A DNA stretch of 64,000 nt, taken from the NCBI RefSeq assembly GCF_012273515.2, contig NZ_CP050975.2:9734001-9798000 (forward strand), written 5' to 3'. The first letter of the stretch is position 1. The number at the start of each line of letters is the position of its first letter. This stretch comes from Streptomyces sp. RPA4-2 (lineage in GTDB: Bacteria > Actinomycetota > Actinomycetes > Streptomycetales > Streptomycetaceae). Shown here piece after piece: positions 7,898 through 17,163 of this stretch. Below the pieces are notes generated by a model, which saw nothing but the letters and a program-made list of their open reading frames with translations, had not been told where the DNA came from and did not search any database. A program made the position numbers and the translations under genes.

Positions 7898-8515
7898 TCA
7901 GCCTCCGGCGAGCAGGTTCTCGAACGGTGTCGGTGACATGTACGGATCCTCGACGACCGGGGTGTCCCGGCGATCCACCTCACGTGCCAGCTCGCCGGCG
8001 GCCCGTTCCGTCCGGTCCGCGAGCGACGCCGCCGATGCGTGGCCGCTGCCCCAGTCCTCCGGCGCGGCGAAGACCCCGGTGGTCACCACGGCCGCGCGCA
8101 GATAGGAGAAGAGCGGCCGCATCGCGTGGTCGAGCACCAGCGAATGCCGTGCCGTGCCGCCGGTGGCCGCCATCAGGACGGGCTTGTCCTCCAGTACGCC
8201 TTCGTCCAGAACGTCGACGAACATCTTGAACAGGCCGGTGTACGAGGCGCTGAAGGTCGGGGTCACCACGATGAGCCCGTCCGCCCGCGCGACGGTGTCC
8301 AGCACCGGACGCAGCTCCTCGGAGGGGTATCCGGTGATCATGTTGTTCACGAGGTGATGCCCGTAGTCGCGCAACTCGACGCTCTCTACGTCGACTTCGG
8401 CACCGAGCCGCTCGAGCGCGCGACGGGTCGCGGCGGCGAGGCGTTCGGCCAGCAGGAGGGTGGAGGACGGCTGCCGCAGTCCTGCCGAGGCGACCGCGAT
8501 GAGACGCCGCTTCAC
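7898..8515 (-). CDS. LLM-partnered FMN reductase (CE1759-like)
   Basis: 205 residues of flavodoxin-like NAD(P)H:FMN reductase. The phosphate-binding loop is near GLRQPSSTLLLAERL (12-26), TPTFSASYTGLFKMFVDVL contributes the flavin/dimer surface, and a GGTARHSLVLDHAMRPLFSYL segment follows. This matches the reductase half of the CE1758/CE1759 pair. It should supply reduced FMN to the monooxygenase encoded immediately upstream. The GTG start at 8515 overlaps the stop of that gene (GTGA), so the two subunits are translationally coupled. Confidence 0.87.
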   Translation of the reverse strand: MKRRLIAVASAGLRQPSSTLLLAERLAAATRRALERLGAEVDVESVELRDYGHHLVNNMITGYPSEELRPVLDTVARADGLIVVTPTFSASYTGLFKMFVDVLDEGVLEDKPVLMAATGGTARHSLVLDHAMRPLFSYLRAAVVTTGVFAAPEDWGSGHASAASLADRTERAAGELAREVDRRDTPVVEDPYMSPTPFENLLAGG

Positions 8516-9594
8516 GGCCGGGCCTCCCGGGCCGCCTTCAGCGAGGCGTGAGTCGGTGCCTCCGGTACCCGCGCGGGACGCCCCACCTCGAACTCCTTCC
8601 GCAGCACCTGTACGACCTCGCCCAGCATCTCGATCTGCTGGAGCACCGTGCTGCGGGGCAGCCCCAGGGCGTCGACAGCGAACAGCTGGCGTTGGTAGTC
8701 ACCGTCGGCGTGCTCACGGAACTCCAGGGTGCGCTCGATGACCTGCTGCGGACTGCCCACCAACAGGGCGGTCCGGGCGGCGGTCTCCTCCAGCGAGGGG
8801 CCGTTTCCCCACGCGGGCGAGTTGTCGAAGTACGGGCGGAACTCGCGGAGCGCGTCCTGCGAGTTCGTCCGCATGAACAGTTGCGCTCCCAGCCCGACGA
8901 TCGCCTGGTCCGCCGGCCCGTGTCCGTAGTGTTCGTACCGTCTGCGGTAGAGCCCGACCATGCGCTGCACATGCTCCTTCGGCCACAGCACGTTGTTCTG
9001 GAAGAAGCCGTCACCGTAGTACGCGGCCTGTTCGGCGATCTCCGGGCTGCGGATGGAGCCGTGCCACACGAAGGGCGGTATGCCCTCCAGGGGCCGCGGA
9101 GTCGAGGTGAAGGACTGCAGCGGTGTACGGAACCGGCCCTCCCAGTCGACGGCGTCCTCGCGCCACAACCGGCGCAGCAGCGCGTAGTTCTCGACGGCCA
9201 GGGCGATGCCGTCGCGGATGTCCTTGCCGAACCAGGGGTAGACCGGTCCGGTGTTCCCGCGGCCCATCATCAGGTCGACCCGGCCGTCCGCGACGTGCTG
9301 CAGCATCGCGTAGTCCTCGGCGATCTTCACCGGGTCGTTGGTGGTGATCAGGGTCGTCGAGGTGGACAGCACGATCCTGTTCGTCCGGGCCGCGACGTGT
9401 CCGAGCAGAGTCGTCGGAGACGACGGCATGAAGGGCGGGTTGTGGTGCTCGCCTATCGCGAAGACGTCCAGCCCCACCTGCTCGGCCAGTTCGGCGTACT
9501 CCAGAACCGCCTTGATCCGGTCGTACTCGCTGTCCTGTCGGCCGGTCGTGGGGTCGACGCTGACGTCTCCCACTCCGAAGATCCCGAACTGCAT
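8512..9594 (-). CDS. LLM class flavin-dependent monooxygenase (CE1758-like)
   Basis: 360 residues, a bacterial-luciferase-like TIM barrel. It opens MQFGIFGVGDV; FAIGEHHNPPFMPSSP (about 45-60) and the STSTTLITTNDPVKIAEDYAMLQHVADGRVDLMMGRGN stretch are diagnostic of the family. The coupled reductase gene downstream suggests FMNH2 rather than F420 as cofactor. The substrate is unknown. ATG 9594 is preceded by a CAGGA ribosome site. The family's usual length is 340-370 residues, so the gene appears intact. Confidence 0.88.
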   Translation of the reverse strand: MQFGIFGVGDVSVDPTTGRQDSEYDRIKAVLEYAELAEQVGLDVFAIGEHHNPPFMPSSPTTLLGHVAARTNRIVLSTSTTLITTNDPVKIAEDYAMLQHVADGRVDLMMGRGNTGPVYPWFGKDIRDGIALAVENYALLRRLWREDAVDWEGRFRTPLQSFTSTPRPLEGIPPFVWHGSIRSPEIAEQAAYYGDGFFQNNVLWPKEHVQRMVGLYRRRYEHYGHGPADQAIVGLGAQLFMRTNSQDALREFRPYFDNSPAWGNGPSLEETAARTALLVGSPQQVIERTLEFREHADGDYQRQLFAVDALGLPRSTVLQQIEMLGEVVQVLRKEFEVGRPARVPEAPTHASLKAAREARP

Positions 9595-9720
9595 GTCGGT
9601 CCTGCTTCCCCTTGAAAAGGCTGACGCGCATCACGAAATTCGTCAGAGGCAACGGATCGCGGCGGGAACGAACTGTCCGGTGATGCTGTACCGCTGCCGG
9701 CTGTGACACCCCTGCCGAAA

Positions 9721-9754
9721 GCGGTGGACGGCCGCCGTCGCGGCCGTCCACCGC
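9721..9754 (-). terminator. Terminator hairpin after FMN reductase gene
   Basis: A perfect 14-bp stem (9721-9734 with 9741-9754) and 6-nt loop lie 25 bases beyond the stop of the minus-strand gene at 9779. Confidence 0.65.
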
Positions 9755-9778
9755 GGGTACCCGCCGCTGGCCGAGTGG

Positions 9779-10333
9779 CTAGCGCAGGGACGCGAGAGCG
9801 TTCGACCAGCTCATGACCTGGTCCAGCATCGTGTTGAGCCCGTCGAGGTGAAGGTCGCTGGGCCGGAAGACACTGAAGTTCTCGAAGTCCGTGAACAGGG
9901 ACAGCGCCACCTGTGAGCGGACGTCGGCCATCTGCAGTTCACCGGCGACGAGGCGCAGGTGCTCGACCGCGCGAGTGCCGCCCACCGAGCCGTAGCTGAC
10001 GAAACCGATCGCCTTGTTGTTCCACTCGGCGTACAGGTAGTCGATGGCGTTCTTGAGCACACCGGACGTGGAGTGGTTGTACTCCGGCGTCACCATGACG
10101 AAACCGTCGAACGAGGCGATCTTGGCGGCCCACTCACGGGTGTGCGGCTGGCTGTACTGGCCCAGCGACGGCGGCATCGCCTCGTCCAGGTGCGGCAGCT
10201 TGTAGTCGAGCAGATCGACCAGTTCGAATTCGACGTCGCTGCGCTGCGACGCGATCTCGTGAACCCACTTCGCCACAGCCTCGCCATTGCGGCCCGGGCG
10301 GGTGCTGCCGATGATGATCCCGATTCTCGTCAT
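9779..10333 (-). CDS. NADPH-dependent FMN reductase / azoreductase-type flavoprotein
   Basis: 184 residues. It has a GSTRPGRNGEAVAKWV phosphate loop (about 9-24), MVTPEYNHSTSGVLKNAIDYL (FMN and dimer interface) and FVSYGSVGGTRAVEHLR. This is the NADPH_dep FMN red / SsuE-like flavodoxin fold of quinone and FMN reductases. ATG 10333 is preceded by AAGGACC at good spacing, so the longer upstream TTG reading is rejected. It is monocistronic, with its own terminator. It likely reduces quinones or free flavin in the cytoplasm. Confidence 0.87.
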   Translation of the reverse strand: MTRIGIIIGSTRPGRNGEAVAKWVHEIASQRSDVEFELVDLLDYKLPHLDEAMPPSLGQYSQPHTREWAAKIASFDGFVMVTPEYNHSTSGVLKNAIDYLYAEWNNKAIGFVSYGSVGGTRAVEHLRLVAGELQMADVRSQVALSLFTDFENFSVFRPSDLHLDGLNTMLDQVMSWSNALASLR

Positions 10334-10517
10334 GCCGTCGGTCCTTAATTCGTGAACGCGCGATCGCGCCGGATTTGTTTGACGAGTCAAGCATAAAATA
10401 ATTGATGCAACAAGTAAATTCAGGCCTCGCGGGGGCGGAGCGGTGTGAGCCGCGGCACCCCCCGTCCACGTGGCGGCCCGCGCCGCCGGCCCTTCGGCGT
10501 GACTGCTCCGGCACCCT

Positions 10518-12344
10518 TCAGGAACGAAGGCCGTGCAGCCGGTGGAGCAGGAGGTAGGCCCGTTGTTCCGCGGCGGCGAGTTCGGTGGGGTCGATCTCGG
10601 CCGGCCACAGTTCTCCGGCCGCGGTGTCGTCGGCTTCGCGGAGTTCCACGACGGACATGGCCAGACTCACCTGGACTACGGGAAGTGCCGTGCCGTTGAG
10701 GTCGCTCAGTGGGTCGCTAAGGGCCCGCTCGGCCCGCTCGGCGGCTCCCTTGCACGCGGCCAGCGCGCGTTCCACCCGTACCGCGGCCCGGTCGTGGACG
10801 ATCAGCAGCGCGCAGCCCAGTCCCACGGCGATCCCCACGGCGCTGCCCAGCACCCGGTCGAGAACCAGCTCTCCGGCCGGGGAGGGGGCGGCCAGATCGC
10901 TCAGCAGCAGTGCGATCGGGGTGAGGAAGACGACGGCGAGGGCGTAGTTGCGGGCCGCGACGTACTCCAGCAGGAACTCCAGGACCACGATCACCAGCGC
11001 GAGCTCCACCGGCTTCGGGTGGGCGGCCAGCACCCCCAGGGCGAGCAGCAGCCCCAAGGCCGTGCCCAGGGTCCGCTGGACGGCACGCTGGGCCGTGGTG
11101 CGCAGGTTGACCGAGTGCAGAACGGCGGCCGCGGAGATCGCCGCCCAGTAGCCGTGCTCGAGGTTCAGGACGGCGGCGAGGCCGCCCGCCACGCCGGTTC
11201 CCAGCGCCATGCGCAGGGCGGGAACGGCCAGGGCCGCCAAGCGGTCGGGGCCGCCGGGGCGCCCGATCAGCAGTGTCGTCGCGCGCAGCACAGCGGGATC
11301 GCCCGACGTCGCGGACGTTCCCGTCGAAGAGGTCGACGAGGTCGAAGAGGGGGTGCCGTCGTTGCGTACATTCGCCGACGGGGTCGGTGCCTCGTACTGG
11401 TGGAGCGGTTCGGTAAGCGCCGGAGGGACGCGGCGGCGCCGGTCGGTGAGAAGGCGAGCCTGTCGACGCAGGTGCCGAGCCGTGGCAACCGGGTCTCCGG
11501 GAGGGCGCCGTACCGAGCCGATCAGCAGGGTCCAGGAAAGGTCGGTGAGCCGCACGAAGACCGCGTCGCGGCCGGCCGCCGCTCTTCGCGTGGGTGTCGG
11601 AGGCGGCAGCCCGAGACAGTAGTACGCGTGGAGGGCGGCCACCGTCGCCGCGTGCCGGGTCCGACCCGGCACGTCTCCGACGGCGGACGCGTCCAGGAGC
11701 TCCGCGAGCTTGCGCAGGGCTGTGGCCACCGCCAGGCGCTGCGGCCGGTCCGGATGCACCAGTCGGCCGGACACGGCCAGCAGCCAGGCGAATGCCGCTC
11801 CCGCCGCCGCGAGAGCGGTGTGCGGGAGCACCTCGGCGCCCGTGGGCGTGCCGTTGGCCGCCACCGCGAACGCGAAGAGCAACAGCACCGCGCCCAGACC
11901 ACTCAGCCGTGTGGCGTCACAGATGAACTTGGCCAGTCCCGCGACGACGGCCGTCGCCGCGACGGCCGCCGCGGTGCCGACTCCCCCCGCCCCTCCTGAA
12001 CCGGCCCACGCCGCGAGGGCCGAACCGCAGCCCACGCACGCCGTCATGGCCACGGCGACCACGGCGAGTACGCGGGCGCGGCGGTCGTAGGGCAGATTGC
12101 GGCCGAACGTGGTGGTGAAGGAACCCAGCATGGCGTAGACCGCGAGGTCGGGCCGCCCCGCCTGCACGATCGGCACGCCGACCAGGCCCATGGCCAAGGC
12201 GGCCCGCACGGCGAAGAAGAACGCTCCGTCCACGTCGTGCAGGGTCAGCGCACCGCGTGGCGAGAGCGCGCGCCCCGCGCCCACGGCCGCATGCCGCCAG
12301 CCGCGCCAAGGCACGCGGGGGACGAATCGGCGCGAAAACGGCAT
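10518..12344 (-). CDS. FUSC-family integral membrane protein
   Basis: About 608 residues. There are two clusters of hydrophobic helices: roughly residues 30-180 (FFFAVRAALAMGLVGVPIV through LLAVSGRLV) and 350-520 (ALRMALGTGVAGGLAAVL through VGIAVGLGCALLIV). They are joined by a cytoplasmic segment with a low-complexity S/T run and followed by a soluble C-terminus. This is the repeated FUSC/aromatic-acid-exporter-like arrangement. The transported solute is unknown. ATG 12344 is taken as start (leaderless-like TATACA six bases upstream); ATG 12382 is an alternative. Divergent from the DyP-encapsulin operon. Confidence 0.82.
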   Translation of the reverse strand: MPFSRRFVPRVPWRGWRHAAVGAGRALSPRGALTLHDVDGAFFFAVRAALAMGLVGVPIVQAGRPDLAVYAMLGSFTTTFGRNLPYDRRARVLAVVAVAMTACVGCGSALAAWAGSGGAGGVGTAAAVAATAVVAGLAKFICDATRLSGLGAVLLLFAFAVAANGTPTGAEVLPHTALAAAGAAFAWLLAVSGRLVHPDRPQRLAVATALRKLAELLDASAVGDVPGRTRHAATVAALHAYYCLGLPPPTPTRRAAAGRDAVFVRLTDLSWTLLIGSVRRPPGDPVATARHLRRQARLLTDRRRRVPPALTEPLHQYEAPTPSANVRNDGTPSSTSSTSSTGTSATSGDPAVLRATTLLIGRPGGPDRLAALAVPALRMALGTGVAGGLAAVLNLEHGYWAAISAAAVLHSVNLRTTAQRAVQRTLGTALGLLLALGVLAAHPKPVELALVIVVLEFLLEYVAARNYALAVVFLTPIALLLSDLAAPSPAGELVLDRVLGSAVGIAVGLGCALLIVHDRAAVRVERALAACKGAAERAERALSDPLSDLNGTALPVVQVSLAMSVVELREADDTAAGELWPAEIDPTELAAAEQRAYLLLHRLHGLRS

Positions 12345-12514
12345 GTGGCGTGTATACCCGTTCAGGCGTCGTCGTGCGGACATCCCGGTCGGAACGGGGC
12401 CGTCAGCAGGGAGACGGTCCTCGCGCTCTTTCGACCGGGACGCATCAGGATGGGAAGAGGGATCGATCGTTCCGCACGTGCCAGACCTTTCCGCATCGCT
12501 CGAGGAGGCCGCTC

Positions 12515-13504
12515 GTGGTTGAGTCCCAAGCCGTGATCGTCCCACCGGCCAGGGCCGCCGTGTTCCTTGTGGTCGTGATCGCGCCGGGCCGCGAGGACAC
12601 CGTCCGGGACCTGCTGGAGGATGTCTCGGGCCTGCGCCGCTCGGTCGCGTTCCGCGCACCCCACGACGAGCTCAGCTGCGTCGTGGGTATCGGTTCGGCG
12701 GCCTGGGACCGGCTCTTCAGCGGCCCGCGTCCGCAGGGGCTCCACCCGTTCGTGGAGTTGGCGGGTGAACGCCATCGAGCCCCGGCCACCGCGGGAGACC
12801 TCCTCTTCCACCTGCGAGCCCGACGTATGGACCTGTGTTTCGAACTGGCCCGGCTGATCACGGAACGGCTGCGCGGCGCGGTCATGGTGGTCGACGAAGT
12901 CCACGCCTTCAAGTACTTCGACGAGCGGGACCTGCTCGGTTTCGTCGACGGCAGTGAGAACCCCGCAGGGCAGCTCGCGGTCGACGCGGTGTTCGTCGGC
13001 GACGAGGACCCCGACTTCACCGGGGGCAGCTACGTGATCGTCCAGAAGTACCTGCACGACCTCACGGCGTGGAGCGCCCTGTCGTCGCAGGAACAGGAGC
13101 TGGTCATCGGGCGGACGAAGCTGGCCAACGTGGAACTCTCCGACGACGCCAAGCCCGCCGACTCCCACGTGGCACTCAACACCATCACCGACGAGGACGG
13201 CAACGAGCGCAAGATCGTGCGGGAGAACATGCCGTTCGGCACCTTCGGAGAGGCCGAATTCGGCACGTACTTCATCGGCTACGCACGTACACCCGACGTG
13301 ACCGAACAGATGTTGAGGAACATGTTCCTCGGAGACGCCCCGGCCGCCCACGACCGCATCCTCGACTTCTCGACCTCGATCACCGGGTGCCTGTTCCACG
13401 TGCCGACCGCCACGTTTCTCGACGACCTTCCCGACGCTCCGGGCGGCACGGCGCCGTCGGACGGGTCGCTGGGTATCGGCAGCCTCAAAGGAGTCCGGAC
13501 ATGA
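12515..13504 (+). CDS. DyP-type heme peroxidase, encapsulin cargo
   Basis: 329 residues of a B-type dye-decolourising peroxidase. The signature GFVDGSENP supplies the distal catalytic Asp (Asp145), DSHV (His218) the proximal heme ligand, and the distal Arg lies in the NTITDEDGNER region. The final residues, DGSLGIGSLKGVRT, are a classical encapsulin cargo-loading peptide. GTG 12515 follows GAGGAGG and removes an implausible upstream extension. Its stop overlaps the encapsulin ATG (ATGA). The enzyme should sit inside the encapsulin shell and use peroxide to oxidise bulky substrates. Confidence 0.93.
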   Translation: MVESQAVIVPPARAAVFLVVVIAPGREDTVRDLLEDVSGLRRSVAFRAPHDELSCVVGIGSAAWDRLFSGPRPQGLHPFVELAGERHRAPATAGDLLFHLRARRMDLCFELARLITERLRGAVMVVDEVHAFKYFDERDLLGFVDGSENPAGQLAVDAVFVGDEDPDFTGGSYVIVQKYLHDLTAWSALSSQEQELVIGRTKLANVELSDDAKPADSHVALNTITDEDGNERKIVRENMPFGTFGEAEFGTYFIGYARTPDVTEQMLRNMFLGDAPAAHDRILDFSTSITGCLFHVPTATFLDDLPDAPGGTAPSDGSLGIGSLKGVRT

Positions 13505-14337
13505 CCACGCCCGACAGCGTCACCAATCTGCATCGCGAGCTCGCCCCGATCACGCCCGGAGCATGGGCCGAGATCGAGGACGAGGCACGCCGTACGTTCC
13601 GCCGTAACCTCGCCGGCCGGCGGGTCGTGGACGTCTCCGGCCCCGAAGGCCCCGAGCTCGCGGCGGTGGGCACGGGCCATCTTTCCGGCATCGAGGCACC
13701 GGCGGCCGGTGTCCACGCACGGTTGCGTGGGGCGCAGCCCCTGGTCGAACTGCGGGTGCCGTTCACGGTGAGCCGCGCGGCTGTCGACGACGTCGACCGC
13801 GGGTCCAAGGACTCCGACTGGCAGCCGGTCAAGGACGCCGCGCGCACCATGGCGTTCGCCGAGGACGCGGCCGTCTTCAACGGTTACGGGGCCGCTCGCG
13901 TCGACGGGCTGCGCGGGCGCACCTCCAACCCCGTACTGCGGCTCCCCGCGGAACCGCGCGACTTCCCGGACGCGGTGAGCAGCGCCCTCACGGCGCTCCG
14001 CCTGGCCGGTGTCCAGGGTCCGTACTCGCTGCTCCTGGGCGCCGAGGCGTACACGGCGGTCAGCGAGACCTCCGACCACGGCTACCCCGTCGCCAGCCAT
14101 CTCGGGCGCATGCTCGACGGTGAGCTGATCTGGGCGCCCGCCATCGAAGGGGGCTTCCTGCTGACCACCCGGGGCGGGGACTACGAACTGCGGCTCGGTG
14201 AGGATCTCGCCGTCGGTTACACGACGCACGACGCCACCGACATCGAGCTGTACTTCCGCCAGACCCTGACCTTCCTGGTCTACACGGACGAAGCCGTGGT
14301 GGTACTCGACCCGGCGGCGGGCACCGGGAGCGCCTGA
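13501..14337 (+). CDS. Family 1 encapsulin shell protein
   Basis: 278 residues with the HK97-like fold of linocin/encapsulin proteins. It has an N-terminal LHRELAPITPGAWAEIEDEARRTF, an LRVPFTVSRAAVDDVDRGSKDSDWQPVKDAARTMAFAEDAAVFNGY segment, and a C-terminal TLTFLVYTDEAVVVL. The length is typical of T=1 encapsulins (about 265-285). It is translationally coupled to the DyP gene by an ATGA overlap, giving the classic two-gene cargo-shell operon. Cytoplasmic nanocompartment. Confidence 0.94.
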   Translation: MTTPDSVTNLHRELAPITPGAWAEIEDEARRTFRRNLAGRRVVDVSGPEGPELAAVGTGHLSGIEAPAAGVHARLRGAQPLVELRVPFTVSRAAVDDVDRGSKDSDWQPVKDAARTMAFAEDAAVFNGYGAARVDGLRGRTSNPVLRLPAEPRDFPDAVSSALTALRLAGVQGPYSLLLGAEAYTAVSETSDHGYPVASHLGRMLDGELIWAPAIEGGFLLTTRGGDYELRLGEDLAVGYTTHDATDIELYFRQTLTFLVYTDEAVVVLDPAAGTGSA

Positions 14338-14437
14338 CCTGCGGCGGAGACCGGCATCTCCCGGAACATCGTTTTCATCGGGTCGGGGGCCGGTCGGGCG
14401 GCGCGATGAGGGGCCGCGGGGGCCGTGGCCCGCCAGG

Positions 14438-14899
14438 TCAGTCCGCCCCGAGTGCGATCGTCCGCCGTGTGGAGACTCCCGTCTTCGGCAGCCGTACGGT
14501 CAGGACTCCGTCACACAGGTCGGCCCGGACGGCTTCGACGTCGACGTCACCCGGGATCCGGATTCCGTAGGAGAACGAACCCGACCGGCGGCGCAGCGCA
14601 TGGCCGCGCGTCGTGTCGTCGAGCGTTCCCTGAATGTGCAGTTCCCGCCCGTCGATCTCCACGCTCACACACGCTCGGGGGACACCGGGAAGTTCCGCGC
14701 GGACTTGGTAGGCGTCGCCCGTGTCCTCCTCCTCGGTCAGTGGCATCCAGTGCCGCGAGGATCCGGCCGACGGCGACGATCGTTCGAGCAGACGGCTGAC
14801 CTCGCCCCACAGCTGCTCCAGTTCGGCCGCGGGGTCGTGGCCGGCCGACCAGGCCGCCCGTACCGGGCTCGATCGGGTGGTGTCCGTTCGTTCACTCAT
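14438..14899 (-). CDS. Hsp20/alpha-crystallin small heat-shock protein
   Basis: 153 residues. The alpha-crystallin domain runs from about 60 to 145: YQVRAELPGVPRACVSVEIDGRELHIQG, then SYGIRIPGDVDVEAVRADLCDGVLTVRLPK with the conserved A-x-x-x-(N/D)-G-V-L-x-(V/I) motif, and a short tail. It is an ATP-independent holdase. ATG 14899 is preferred over ATG 14905 because GGAG lies eight bases upstream of it. Convergent with encapsulin across 100 bp. No HAIR or CIRCE operator is evident. Confidence 0.9.
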   Translation of the reverse strand: MSERTDTTRSSPVRAAWSAGHDPAAELEQLWGEVSRLLERSSPSAGSSRHWMPLTEEEDTGDAYQVRAELPGVPRACVSVEIDGRELHIQGTLDDTTRGHALRRRSGSFSYGIRIPGDVDVEAVRADLCDGVLTVRLPKTGVSTRRTIALGAD

Positions 14900-15428
14900 C
14901 ACCATGTCTCCGGTCTTCGAGGGGCCCGGACCCCGGATTCGCCGACGGCGGTCAAGCGCGCACGGCTCCCGGTCCGCGGGTCGATCCTCTCCGGGGCGCC
15001 GGTAGCGGGCAACTCGTCGGAGCCACCCGTATCGCCGCGCCCACTCCGCCCGGTCCCCGCTCTCCGCACGCCCGCTGTTCGATCTCCGCGGCCGCCCTCC
15101 GGTTGCGGTGCGGTGGGCATCGCGCTTGGGTGAGAAGGACCTGTCGCAGCACCAGGACCTGCCATGCCGATGTCGTCGACCGCTCTCGACTCGTCCGATC
15201 CATTCAGCGGATCCCTGGACCGGCCCCTCGGCATGCCGTCCGCGTCATCGTCACCGGCGGTACGGAGAGTCCTGATCGCACGGCTCATCGAGGCCGCACC
15301 GGCACTCCTGGACCTCGGGCGGCCGGGCGGGCAGCCGGAGGACAGGGCGACGCCGGATCCCGGCACCCTGACACACACGGCGCATACGGGCGTACGGACT
15401 CGGGTGCGCACTGGAGGAGGACCGACGC
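14900..15428. other. Intergenic region, no supported gene
   Basis: A 529-bp spacer between the Hsp20 gene and the next plus-strand gene. A plus-strand frame starting at 15164 has only a weak CAGGACC site, no recognisable domain, and overlaps the well-supported gene at 15429. I do not call it. Confidence 0.4.
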
Positions 15429-15710
15429 ATGGCACACCACCACAAGTCCAACCGAGCGGTCGAGGGCAACCCGGAGGACGGCCACGGCAGGGGGCTGCCC
15501 CGGCGCCCCGACCAGGAAGATCTCGCCCAGCGGACGCAACGTGACCGCAAGGACGTGGATCTGCGTACCCGTAAGTCACCGAGTCCGGAGGCCGATTACC
15601 AGGCAGAGCGGGACGAGATCGACCGTGAGGTGGGCGCGGGTGAGATCCCGGCGAGCACGGCCCCCCGGAAGGCGCGTGCCCCCTACCCGCCGACCCGTTA
15701 CAAGGGCTGA
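15429..15710 (+). CDS. Small hydrophilic hypothetical protein
   Basis: 93 residues, starting MAHHHKSNRAVEGN and ending YPPTRYKG. It is rich in Asp, Glu, Lys and Arg, without hydrophobic core or cysteines, and so probably disordered. GGAGGAGGACC precedes ATG 15429 at good spacing, which makes this a credible gene. It is convergent with the Gre-like gene. The family is unknown to me, though similar short charged proteins are common in Streptomyces near stress genes such as the Hsp20 upstream. Confidence 0.7.
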   Translation: MAHHHKSNRAVEGNPEDGHGRGLPRRPDQEDLAQRTQRDRKDVDLRTRKSPSPEADYQAERDEIDREVGAGEIPASTAPRKARAPYPPTRYKG

Positions 15711-15741
15711 ACCCGAGTCCGGCCACGGATCACTCACCCAC

Positions 15742-16221
15742 TCACCCCTGTCCCTCGGGAGCCTTCCCGAGGGACACGACCACCGCCGTGATCTTCCGCT
15801 CGGGCGTTCTGTAGTGCACCGGGTCCCCGGCACGGCGGCCGAGGAGGGCGCGTCCGAGTGGGCTGTCGGCCGTCACCAGCGTCTGGTCCAACTCCTCGGC
15901 CACGTCGCCGATCTGGAAGGTCTCCACCGTGCCGTCGGCGAACCGCACCGTGACCGTACTGCCCACACCGACCACATCGGTGGAGGGGCGGCCCGCGTCG
16001 GCCGCTTGACCGAGCCGTGTGGTGATCTCCGAGATGCGCGCGTCCAGGTGCTCCAGGTCGTTGGCGCGCTGCAACTCGTCGGCCTGGTCGGCGTGGTCAC
16101 CGATTGTGTCGGTGCTGCGGAGGGTCGCCGCCACCGTCTGTCGTTCCGCGCGGATGTCGGCAAGTTCCTGTTCGAGGGCGCGACGGGCGGCTTCGCTGAT
16201 CGGCGCGGGTTCGCTGCTCAT
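15742..16221 (-). CDS. GreA/GreB-family transcription elongation factor-like protein
   Basis: 159 residues. The N-terminal coiled coil (about 10-80) includes ALEQELADIRAERQTVAATL and DQADELQRANDLEHLDARISEITTRL. The C-terminal globular domain has VGVGSTVTVRFADGTVETFQIGD and SPLGRALLGRRAGDPVHYRTP, the standard Gre C-terminal motif. Gre factors insert a coiled coil into RNA polymerase and stimulate transcript cleavage. The tip here lacks a clean acidic DxxE pair, so it may be a regulator (Gfh1/Rnk-like) rather than a true GreA. ATG 16221 has AGGAG five bases upstream. Confidence 0.86.
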   Translation of the reverse strand: MSSEPAPISEAARRALEQELADIRAERQTVAATLRSTDTIGDHADQADELQRANDLEHLDARISEITTRLGQAADAGRPSTDVVGVGSTVTVRFADGTVETFQIGDVAEELDQTLVTADSPLGRALLGRRAGDPVHYRTPERKITAVVVSLGKAPEGQG

Positions 16222-16387
16222 TCCTGCTCCTGAGGGGTGGGGCGCGGGAGGATCGAAAACCGTCCATACTGCCAAGGCCGCCAGCGGGCCCGCCAGTTGA
16301 GCCGGTGAGGCGCGGGCCGAGATCTCCGGCCGGGCGGGCGACGCGCTCGGCTCGGCAGGGGCGGTGGGACCGGGATGACGCGGTGTG

Positions 16388-17053
16388 TCAGACCCGGGCT
16401 TCGGCGGCCGCGTCCTGGATGTCCTGTCGGCTGTGGTCCATCAGCTCGCCCAGGTCACCGACCGCGGGATCCATCTCCTCGGCGCGCGGCGCGATCTGCC
16501 GCAGACAGGCCGTCGTGGCCAGGGCGAGATCGACGGCCCTGTCCTTTTCCACGTCACCGAGAAGTTCCTCGATTCTGAAGGCGATGCCGGCGAGGGTTTC
16601 GTCATCGGTTTCCGGTACGAGGTAACCCTTGAGCCCCGTCGGATAGGGCGTCCGCTCGCGAAGTTCGCGCAACGCGGTGACCACGGCGGCGTTCTCGCTG
16701 TACTGGTCGAGGAGGCCCATGAGGACGTAGAGACGGGCCACCAGGCGCGGCACACCGGGAAAGCGGTCCAGCCAGGTCATCAGCTCCCGTTGACCACCGA
16801 GATGATCCGTGACCTGCGACGTGATCGAGGCGTAGCTGTTGGGCTGGGACCAGTGGAAGGGCAGCAGCCCCGCCATCTGCCGGGCGAGTTCCGCCTCGTC
16901 CTGCTGGGACAGTTCACCGGCGACGAAGCCGCTGACCAGCGATCGGTCGATGCCGAACCCGGCGGGTGGCGTCCGGTGCTCCGAGGTGTGTGACAAGCCG
17001 TGGCGCAGGCGCAACAGTTCGTCGCCGATCTTGCTCAGCGGCTTCTCCCGCAT
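16388..17053 (-). CDS. Hypothetical alpha-helical protein
   Basis: 221 residues, mainly helical and soluble, starting MREKPLSKIGDELLRLR. Features include PPAGFGIDRSLVSGFVAGELSQQDEAELARQMAGLLPF and a Leu-rich middle (LMTWLDRFPGVPRLVARLYVLMGLLDQY). There is no recognised domain, signal peptide or membrane helix. ATG 17053 is preceded by a strong GGAGG. It stands alone, followed on its upstream side by the palindromic repeat region. I do not recognise a function. Confidence 0.75.
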   Translation of the reverse strand: MREKPLSKIGDELLRLRHGLSHTSEHRTPPAGFGIDRSLVSGFVAGELSQQDEAELARQMAGLLPFHWSQPNSYASITSQVTDHLGGQRELMTWLDRFPGVPRLVARLYVLMGLLDQYSENAAVVTALRELRERTPYPTGLKGYLVPETDDETLAGIAFRIEELLGDVEKDRAVDLALATTACLRQIAPRAEEMDPAVGDLGELMDHSRQDIQDAAAEARV

Positions 17054-17163
17054 GGATCCTCCAGGCCTTAGGTGCTCGTCATCCCGCGTGGCCGCTCCGG
17101 AGCCCGCATCAACACCCTGCCGCCCGGGGCCGTGACACGCGCGTCTGTTGGCCCATGCGAGCT

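Noticed and set aside
15164..15544. Plus-strand frame starting ATGCCGATGTCG with a weak CAGGACC site
   Set aside because: No recognisable domain, low-complexity tail, and it overlaps the better-supported gene at 15429 by more than 100 bp.
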